Origin: QHXQ01 sp036389375
Lineage (GTDB): Bacteria; Acidobacteriota; Blastocatellia; Pyrinomonadales; Pyrinomonadaceae
Length of the DNA stretch: 58,444 nucleotides
Direction: 5' to 3'
Assembly (NCBI GenBank): GCA_036389375.1
Contig: DASVQA010000086.1
Coordinates: 1 to 58,444, forward strand
Shown here: positions 53,089 to 58,444 of the stretch, one piece after another
Numbering within the stretch: the first letter of the stretch is position 1
Layout of the letters: every line of letters begins with the position of its first letter
The notes under the pieces: generated by a model
What the model was told of the DNA's origin: nothing
Seen by the model: the letters and a program-made list of their open reading frames with translations, nothing else
Databases searched by the model: none
Position numbers and translations under genes: made by a program

Positions 53089-54018
53089 TTAGTTGCGCGC
53101 CATCTCGCGCAGCACTTCGACCTTCTTCTCGTAGGCCGTGAGCATGTACTGGACGGCCACGGGGTCTGAGTTGCCCTGCCCAAGCGCGGCGCGGCGCGTC
53201 TCGGCGATGGTGCGGTCGAGCGCCTTCAAGGTGTCGTCGAAGCGCGCGAGCGTCTCGGCGTCAAACCGGGAGCGGCGCTTGTCCACGTCGCGCGCGAGAA
53301 TCTCAATCGCCTTCTGATACTTCGCCGCCGCGTCGCGCACCAGATCTTCCGCCGTCTGTTCGCGCGGCGTGGGCGGCGTCTGCAACTTGGCCTCCTCGAT
53401 CCGCGCCGCCTCGTTCGCTGGTTGAAGCTTGTCGTGTTTCTCTGCCCGCCGCTTCGGCGCAGGCGGCGTTTGCGACTGCGGGCGCTCCGTCGCGGCGATG
53501 AACTTCGGCGACTGTTGATCGCGCTCGACCGGCGCGGACGGCAGCCCGACGGCAGGGCTGTTGGCATTTGCGTTCGTCGCCGGGGCCGGCGCGGGCGTTT
53601 GCACGGTGGCGACGACAGGTGCGCCCGCGCCTTTGTTCATCAGTCTCATCGCACCGGCGGTCAGCGCAATAGCGACGAGGACGAGCGCGGCCGTGAGCGC
53701 GGGGCTAAAGCGCGGGACGGTGAGCGCGCCGGCCAACCAGCCGCGCAGGCGTGCGCCGAGCGGCGCGGCGGCTGCGACTGTGTCCGGCTCCGCCTGCTCG
53801 GCCGCGATGCGCGCCGCGACGGCGTGCCATAGTTGCGGCGTCACCTCAACGTCGCGTTCGTAGCGCATGAACAGTTCCTGTTCGCGCTCTAACTCGGCGT
53901 AGGCGGCGGCACAATCGGCGCAGGCCGCGAGGTGCGCGGCGACCGTCTGGCTGTGGCGTTCGGCCAACTCGCCGTCGAAATAATCTGCGAGGACGATTGA
54001 TACTTCCTGACACTTCAT
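53089..54018 (-). CDS. Zinc-finger anti-sigma factor
   Basis: The 309-residue protein has an N-terminal zf-HC2 / ZAS domain with Cys3 and the HxxxCxxC motif (His29, Cys33, Cys36), the usual sigma-binding unit. A transmembrane helix (about 110-130) is followed by an extracytoplasmic Pro/Ala/Gln-rich region and a helical C-terminus (about 220-305). It would hold the ECF factor at the membrane until a signal releases it. The start overlaps the end of the sigma gene by 4 bases, which ensures equal expression. Confidence 0.92.
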   Translation of the reverse strand: MKCQEVSIVLADYFDGELAERHSQTVAAHLAACADCAAAYAELEREQELFMRYERDVEVTPQLWHAVAARIAAEQAEPDTVAAAAPLGARLRGWLAGALTVPRFSPALTAALVLVAIALTAGAMRLMNKGAGAPVVATVQTPAPAPATNANANSPAVGLPSAPVERDQQSPKFIAATERPQSQTPPAPKRRAEKHDKLQPANEAARIEEAKLQTPPTPREQTAEDLVRDAAAKYQKAIEILARDVDKRRSRFDAETLARFDDTLKALDRTIAETRRAALGQGNSDPVAVQYMLTAYEKKVEVLREMARN

Positions 54019-54659
54019 TCTTTCACCCCCAGATAGGGCCGGATGCGCCGGCGCAATTCCGTCCGCGCGCGGTGCAGATCGGTTTTCACTTTGGGGAGCG
54101 AGAACCCCGTGATGTCAACGATCTCTTCGTAGCTGCGCTGCTGGAAAACCTTGAGCGTGAAGACGAGCCGCTTGTCCTCCTCCAACCCGGCGAGCGCGCG
54201 CCTGACCACCTCGTTCAACTCTTTATCCAACAGCGCGCCGGCCGGCGACGGCCCTTCGTCGCTTAGTTCCAGCACCGACTCGTCGTCCAGACTGACCTTC
54301 TGGCTGCGACTATGCGCCGAGCGCAAGCTTTCGCGCGCCACGTTCTTGGCGATGCTAAAGAGCCACGTCGAGAACTTCGACTCTTCGCGCAGCGCCGACA
54401 GATGGCGGTGGGCGCGCACGAAAGTCTCCTGCGTCAACTCTTCGGCGTGGGCCCGGTCGCCGATCATGTCGTAGATAAAACTGATGATGGGGCGGCTGTA
54501 ACGCTCGAAAATGAGACGGAACGCTTCGTCGTCGCCCCGCCGGGCGCGTGCGATCAGGTGCTCGACACTATTCATCGGGGGCTTCGTATAGGGGCCGGGC
54601 CGGCTCGCGGTCGTGCCCTCACCGCCCTGTACCGCTTCAATGGCCAGCCGTTCCATCAT
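54015..54659 (-). CDS. ECF-type RNA polymerase sigma factor
   Basis: The 214-residue protein has sigma region 2 (about 40-115, FERYSRPIISFIYDMIGD and AEELTQETFVRAHRHL) and region 4 (about 140-210, LAGLEEDKRLVFTLKVFQQR and the helix-turn-helix YEEIVDITGFSLPKVKTDL). Regions 1 and 3 are missing, as in ECF factors. It likely drives the downstream anti-sigma and DUF4097 genes in response to envelope signals. An ATG at 54575 begins closer to the conserved part; the upstream 28 residues are variable, so the start is uncertain. Confidence 0.94.
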   Translation of the reverse strand: MMERLAIEAVQGGEGTTASRPGPYTKPPMNSVEHLIARARRGDDEAFRLIFERYSRPIISFIYDMIGDRAHAEELTQETFVRAHRHLSALREESKFSTWLFSIAKNVARESLRSAHSRSQKVSLDDESVLELSDEGPSPAGALLDKELNEVVRRALAGLEEDKRLVFTLKVFQQRSYEEIVDITGFSLPKVKTDLHRARTELRRRIRPYLGVKE

Positions 54660-54831
54660 TCCGCCTAGTTAGTGACCGGGCAACGTCAAAGGTTGCAGAT
54701 TTTCTGTCTGCTGCTGCGGGACGGGGAAAATCTTAGACGATTGCGGGGCCAGCGGCTAACCTGAGCGCCGTTGTCGCTTGACAAGGATGGGCGCGGCCGG
54801 GAAAATCTAGCCGCTCGCAAAAAGGGCGCGC

Positions 54832-54922
54832 GGAGATGTGGCCGAGTGGCTGAAGGCGGCGGTTTGCTAAACCGTTATAGGTCAAAAGCCTATCGCAGGT
54901 TCGAATCCTGCCATCTCCGCCA
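54832..54922 (+). tRNA. tRNA-Ser (GCT)
   Basis: The sequence forms a full cloverleaf with an acceptor stem GGAGATG (54832-54838) paired to CATCTCC (54912-54918) and an encoded CCA (54920-54922). The D arm contains the usual GAGTGGCTGAAGG. The anticodon is GCT at 54866-54868 in GGTTTGCTAAACC, reading AGC and AGU serine codons. A long variable arm, TAGGTCAAAAGCCTA, is typical of class II serine tRNAs, and the T arm has GGTTCGAATCC. Confidence 0.98.
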
Positions 54923-54935
54923 GCACTCATCAGGA

Positions 54936-54973
54936 GGTTACTTGAACCCGCGTTCGAGTAACCTTATTTTATT
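54936..54973 (+). terminator. Intrinsic terminator of tRNA-Ser
   Basis: GGTTACTTGAAC (54936-54947) and GTTCGAGTAACC (54952-54963) pair in a 12-bp stem with one G-T wobble and a CCGC loop, directly followed by TTATTTTATT. This is a textbook rho-independent terminator, 13 bases after the tRNA. Confidence 0.9.
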
Positions 54974-55035
54974 GCCGGCAGGAATTTAAGCCGGCGCGGT
55001 TGTTTGCGATCCGGCGCGCGGAGGTGGCCCTCTTG

Positions 55036-55662
55036 ATGCTGGCTGTGCCGCTCTGGCTGTGGGATCAGGCGATTTGGGAGAACATGTTCCGGCTGCACCT
55101 GCCGGACACACCCGTCTCGGTGGCGGAAAAGGTCGTCCGCACCGTCATCGTCTATGGCGCGCTCGTCTCGCTGCTGCGCATCTTCGGCAAACGCGAGTTG
55201 GCGCAGTTGAACCCGTTCGATCTGGTCGTCCTGCTGCTGCTCTCAAACGCCGTGCAGAACGCGATCATCGGGCCCGACAACACGGTGGTCGGCGGTCTCA
55301 TCGGCGCGGTCACGCTGCTCATCCTGAACTACCTCGTCGTCCGCTTCATGTTCAAGCACAAACGGCTCGACCAGATACTCGAAGGCACGCCGAGCGTGCT
55401 GATTGAACGGGGGCAGTTGCAGCACAAGGCACTGGCGAAGGAACTGCTGACGGAATCGGAGTTGCAGGCGGTGGCGCACCGGCAGGGCTTTGCCACGCTC
55501 GACGAAGTTGAGAGTTGCACGCTTGAACCCGGCGGCGTCTTCTTCATGCAGGGCAAGACGCCCTCCACCGACCTGAGCCGCCATCAGGAACTCATGACCC
55601 GGCTCGACCAACTGACCCGGCAAGTGGCAGAACTGAAAAAAGGAGTGACAAGTCACGAGTGA
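55036..55662 (+). CDS. DUF421 (YetF-like) membrane protein
   Basis: The 208-residue protein has an N-terminal membrane part with three hydrophobic segments (about 1-85) that includes RIFGKRELAQLNPFDLVVLL, a DUF421 hallmark. A cytoplasmic alpha/beta YetF-like domain follows (about 86-180), with GTPSVLIERGQL. The family is widespread but its function is unknown. ATG 55036 has GGAGG at 11 bases; a TTG at 55000 is a weaker option. The last residues (GVTSHE) and stop codon are encoded by the intergenic repeat, so the native C-terminus may have been changed by repeat insertion. Confidence 0.9.
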   Translation: MLAVPLWLWDQAIWENMFRLHLPDTPVSVAEKVVRTVIVYGALVSLLRIFGKRELAQLNPFDLVVLLLLSNAVQNAIIGPDNTVVGGLIGAVTLLILNYLVVRFMFKHKRLDQILEGTPSVLIERGQLQHKALAKELLTESELQAVAHRQGFATLDEVESCTLEPGGVFFMQGKTPSTDLSRHQELMTRLDQLTRQVAELKKGVTSHE

Positions 55663-55724
55663 CAAGCGGCGAGCCAGCACAAGTCTTTCACTTGTCACTC
55701 GGCGCACGTCACCCGGCACTGCTT
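55646..55724. repeat. Dispersed intergenic repeat with CGAGTGACAAG core (copy 2)
   Basis: CGAGTGACAAG (55656-55666) pairs with CTTGTCACTCG (55691-55701) as a perfect 11-bp stem with a 24-base loop. The same 11-mer occurs at 24966-24976. Copy 2 extends into the 3' end of the DUF421 gene and supplies its last codons and stop. It ends just before the gltX start. Confidence 0.85.
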
Positions 55725-55728
55725 GATC

Positions 55729-57225
55729 ATGTCTATACGCGTTCGTTTCGCTCCATCGCCCACTGGCTACCTGCACATCGGCGCAGCGCGGACGGGGCTG
55801 TATAACTGGCTCTACGCGCGCAAACTGGGCGGCAAATTTCTGCTGCGGATCGAGGACACGGATTTGCAGCGTTCGACCGACGAGTCCACGCGCTCGATCC
55901 TCGAAGGGCTGGCGTGGCTCGGTCTCGACTACGACGAGGAGTTGGTCTTTCAGTCCGCCAACGCCGACAAGCATCGCGCGGCGGCCCTGCGTATGCTCGC
56001 AGCGGGCCGCGCCTACCGCGACTTCACGCCGAAGGAGGAACGCTCCGATAAGAACGTCAAGCAGGCGATTGCCGAGCGCGCCCGCGACCGCGCCGAAGAG
56101 GGCTTTGACATGCGCGCCAACCCGTACCGCGATCTGCCAAGCGCCGAATCGGAGGCGCGGGCGGCGGCGGGCGAGCCGTTCGCCGTGCGCTTGAAAGTGC
56201 CGCGTGAGGGGCGCACAGAGTTTATGGACGCCGTTTATGGCCCGCAGGCGCGCGCCTACGCCGAGATCGAAGACCTCGTGCTGCTCCGCTCCGACGGTCA
56301 CCCGCTCTACAACCTGTCGGTTGTCTGCGACGACATAGAGATGGGCATCACAGACATCATACGCGGGCAGGATCACTTAACGAACACGCACAAGCAGGTG
56401 CTCATCTACGAGGCGCTCGGCGCACCCGCGCCCCGCTTTGCGCACCTTCCGCTCATCCTTGCGCCGAACAAGGGCAAGCTCTCGAAGCGCAAGCACGGCG
56501 AGGTCGTCTCTTTAACGACCTATCGTGATCGAGGCTTCCTGCCGGATGCGTTCCGCAACTTCCTCGCGCTGCTCGGCTGGTCGCCGCAGCAGAGCGAGCA
56601 GGAGATCATGTCGCGCGCAGATTTGATCGCGCAGTTCTCGCTCGCCGGCATACATCGCGCGCCCGCCGTCTTCAATTTCAACGAGACAGACCCGCGCCAG
56701 TGGACGGATCAGAAGGCGCTCTGGATGAACGCCGAGTACATCCGCACGCTGCCGCTCGCCGAACTCACGCCGTTCGTGCGCGCCGAATTAGAGGCCAGCG
56801 GCCTCTGGCGGCCGGAGTTTGCCACGGACGAGCGCGCATGGTTTGAGCAGACGGTCGAAGCGATCCGCCACCGTTTCTTCACGCTCAAAGATTTTTCCGG
56901 TCAAGGGCGCGCCTACTTCGCCGACGAGTTCGAGTTTGACGAGGCGGCCGTCACGAAGAATCTGAAGAAAGAGCCGCGCCTGAAAGAACTGCTGCCCGCG
57001 CTCGCAGACCATTTGGCACAGGTCGAGCCGTTCAACGCCGAGACGAGCGAAGCGGCCCTGCGCGCCTTTGCCGACGAGCACGGCGTTAAAGCGGGCTTGC
57101 TCATCAACGCCGGGCGCACCGCGCTCACGGGCCAGGCGGTCGGCCCTTCGATGTTCGAGGTCTTCGCCCTCATCGGGCGCGCGCGCAGCGTCGCCCGGCT
57201 GCGCGCCGCCGCAGAGCGCGTCTAA
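55729..57225 (+). CDS. gltX: Glutamyl-tRNA synthetase
   Basis: This 498-residue class I synthetase charges tRNA-Glu with glutamate using ATP. The HIGH motif appears as HIGAARTG at residues 16-23 after APSPTGYL, and the KMSKS loop as KLSKRKHGE near residue 245. The catalytic Rossmann part (about 1-310) and the helical anticodon-binding part (about 340-495) are complete. ATG 55729 starts right at the family beginning; the TTG at 55723 is less likely. The upstream DUF421 gene is separated by the filler repeat. Confidence 0.97.
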   Translation: MSIRVRFAPSPTGYLHIGAARTGLYNWLYARKLGGKFLLRIEDTDLQRSTDESTRSILEGLAWLGLDYDEELVFQSANADKHRAAALRMLAAGRAYRDFTPKEERSDKNVKQAIAERARDRAEEGFDMRANPYRDLPSAESEARAAAGEPFAVRLKVPREGRTEFMDAVYGPQARAYAEIEDLVLLRSDGHPLYNLSVVCDDIEMGITDIIRGQDHLTNTHKQVLIYEALGAPAPRFAHLPLILAPNKGKLSKRKHGEVVSLTTYRDRGFLPDAFRNFLALLGWSPQQSEQEIMSRADLIAQFSLAGIHRAPAVFNFNETDPRQWTDQKALWMNAEYIRTLPLAELTPFVRAELEASGLWRPEFATDERAWFEQTVEAIRHRFFTLKDFSGQGRAYFADEFEFDEAAVTKNLKKEPRLKELLPALADHLAQVEPFNAETSEAALRAFADEHGVKAGLLINAGRTALTGQAVGPSMFEVFALIGRARSVARLRAAAERV

Positions 57226-57306
57226 TAGTTATGCACCCGACATTGCGCCGCGCAGGCTTGCATTCCAGACCCCGCGCGCCGCAGAATTTTTAGCGAGGTA
57301 ATCATC

Positions 57307-58050
57307 ATGCTTAAGAGATCACTTAGCAGCGCCGCGCTCATCCTTGCGCTCGCCGCCGTCGGCGCAGCGCAGAACGCGAACAGCAGCACGACCACGACGC
57401 AACCCGCGCCGCGCCGGCCCGCCGCCACGACCACGCGCCGGCAGACGACCACCACGACCACCACGACCACGAACACGCCCGCGCCGCCAGCGACCCAAAC
57501 GCCACAGCCGCCGCAACCCGGCGCGGCCGTAGTGACGACCACGCCGCGCCCGCGCCGTGCAACCAGCCCGGCCCGCGCTGCCGTCGCCGCGAACGAACAG
57601 GAGGTGCGCGCCACCTTCGACGCACTGCTGCGCGCGGTCGAGAAACGTGACGTGGACGCCGTGATGCTCTTTTACTGGAACTCGCCGCAACTCACCATCT
57701 TCAACAACAACGGCACGGTCACGCGCGGCTGGACGCAGATGCACGCGAACCTTGCGAGCCTCTATCCCGAACTCAAGGACGTGAAGATCGATGCGCGCGA
57801 CGTGAAGGTGCTCCCCGTCGGCACGGACGGCGCGGTCGTCACCTGTCTGTGGACGCAGACGCAGGAATACAAAGGCACACCGGAAACCTCTTCGGGGCGC
57901 ATGACGCTCATGTTCCGTCGCGTGGGCGGCGCGTGGAAGATCGCGCACCGCCACACCTCGCCCGACGCGCCCGACCCGTCGCGCCTGCCTGCCTCGGAAC
58001 AGTCCGCGCCGCCCGTCGGCACGGCGACCCCGCGCCCGCCCGCCCCTTAG
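57307..58050 (+). CDS. Exported SnoaL/DUF4440-like protein with Thr/Pro-rich linker
   Basis: The 247-residue protein has a signal peptide (about 1-20, ending in GAAQ). A Thr/Pro/Ala-rich low-complexity linker follows (about 22-98) with runs of Thr, then an NTF2-like domain (about 98-232, with EVRATFDALLRAVEKRD and WKIAHRHTS). The C-terminus is Pro/Ala-rich. NTF2-like domains of this type often bind small ligands or act as isomerases, but no catalytic residues can be named. GAGG lies 8 bases before the ATG. Follows gltX after 81 bases. Confidence 0.85.
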   Translation: MLKRSLSSAALILALAAVGAAQNANSSTTTTQPAPRRPAATTTRRQTTTTTTTTTNTPAPPATQTPQPPQPGAAVVTTTPRPRRATSPARAAVAANEQEVRATFDALLRAVEKRDVDAVMLFYWNSPQLTIFNNNGTVTRGWTQMHANLASLYPELKDVKIDARDVKVLPVGTDGAVVTCLWTQTQEYKGTPETSSGRMTLMFRRVGGAWKIAHRHTSPDAPDPSRLPASEQSAPPVGTATPRPPAP

Positions 58051-58194
58051 CACAAAACGGCGCGCACGCGCTAAACTGCCAACGTTCCCCGCAAGGACAA
58101 CTTCGACGCCCTGCAAGTCTTCCCACGCCCGCACTCATTGCGGCGACGCTAAGAGGCAGGGCATCTTTTCATGACACAGGAAGGTAGAAAGCAA

Positions 58195-58444
58195 ATGAGT
58201 TGGATGGATCAAATCGGCGGACTGTTGCAGCAGTATACGGGCGCGGCGCAGGGCCAAGCGCCAAACGAGGTACACGACCATTTCGATCAGGTCGCGCAGA
58301 CAGCGCCGCCGTCTGTGCTGGCGAACGGGTTGGCGGCCGCGTTTCGCTCAGACCAGACGCCGGCCTTCGGGCAGATGCTCGGTCAAATGTACGGCCAGTC
58401 GAACAACCAGCAGCGAGCCGGCATACTCAACACGCTCGACGGCG
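58195..58444 (+). CDS. Partial hypothetical protein, cut by window end
   Basis: An open frame from ATG 58195 continues past the last base and gives 83 residues starting MSWMDQIGGLLQQY. The visible part is Gln/Ala-rich with GQMLGQMYGQSNNQQ, mostly helical, and has no transmembrane segment or signal. GGAAGG about 10 bases upstream supports this start; an in-frame ATG at 58171 also exists. The family is not identified from the visible part. Confidence 0.7.
   Translation, partial: MSWMDQIGGLLQQYTGAAQGQAPNEVHDHFDQVAQTAPPSVLANGLAAAFRSDQTPAFGQMLGQMYGQSNNQQRAGILNTLDG

Noticed and set aside
54733..54930. Minus-strand frame GGDGRIRTCDRLL
   Set aside because: It is antisense to tRNA-Ser(GCT); such frames are known artefacts.

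Overview
The window is about 58 kb of GC-rich bacterial chromosome with no rRNA, no CRISPR array and no intact insertion sequence or prophage. The gene set fits an Acidobacteriota genome, most likely class Blastocatellia. Grounds are secreted subtilases ending in GIIFGD-type repeats, several DUF4097 proteins beside an ECF sigma/anti-sigma pair, a periplasmic caspase-like protein, a Thermus/Chlamydia-type isocitrate dehydrogenase and an ATP-dependent DNA ligase. This placement is inference from family knowledge; no search was run.

Layout. 1-5.5 kb: a histone-H1-like basic protein, an NtrC-type sigma54 activator, then a lower-GC block with a consensus sigma70 promoter, a tiny 12-cysteine exported peptide, a membrane-anchored thioredoxin-like protein and a large exported protein. 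5.5-13 kb: a membrane histidine kinase with a receiver domain, a GNAT protein and two tandem paralogous subtilases that share a near-identical 192-bp patch. 13-25.7 kb: an HD-GYP regulator, a cupin, a PLP-dependent decarboxylase, a cyclase-family protein lacking canonical metal ligands, a duplicated SnoaL-like protein, an ECF sigma factor with an unknown partner, an ABC-ATPase remnant, a GNAT-EamA-GNAT operon, glycerol-3-phosphate dehydrogenase, an esterase, an AhpD-like protein and a DUF2911-like protein. 25.8-37.6 kb: an MFS-hydrolase fusion, a polytopic membrane protein, a large secreted multidomain protein, and an M48 protease followed by a periplasmic caspase-like protein. 37.7-46.9 kb: DNA ligase, isocitrate dehydrogenase, DinB, purE-purK, an amidohydrolase, a GntR-slipin pair with a clear palindromic operator, and an ICMT-like protein. 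46.9-58.4 kb: an MscS channel with a cyclic-nucleotide domain, an ECF sigma/anti-sigma/DUF4097 x3 locus, tRNA-Ser(GCT) with a textbook terminator, a DUF421 protein, gltX, a SnoaL-like protein and a gene cut by the window end.

Themes. Much of the coding capacity goes to exported proteins and envelope sensing. Intergenic regions carry three kinds of inverted-repeat filler, at 24.96-25.03 and 55.65-55.72 kb (shared 11-mer), 34.74-34.83 kb and 23.28-23.40 kb. Two of these extend into neighbouring ORFs and supply their first or last codons. The best candidate for undescribed biology is the 2.29-5.46 kb block, in which a dedicated thioredoxin may fold a secreted 12-Cys peptide. The M48/caspase pair and the sigma/DUF4097/HEAT locus come next.
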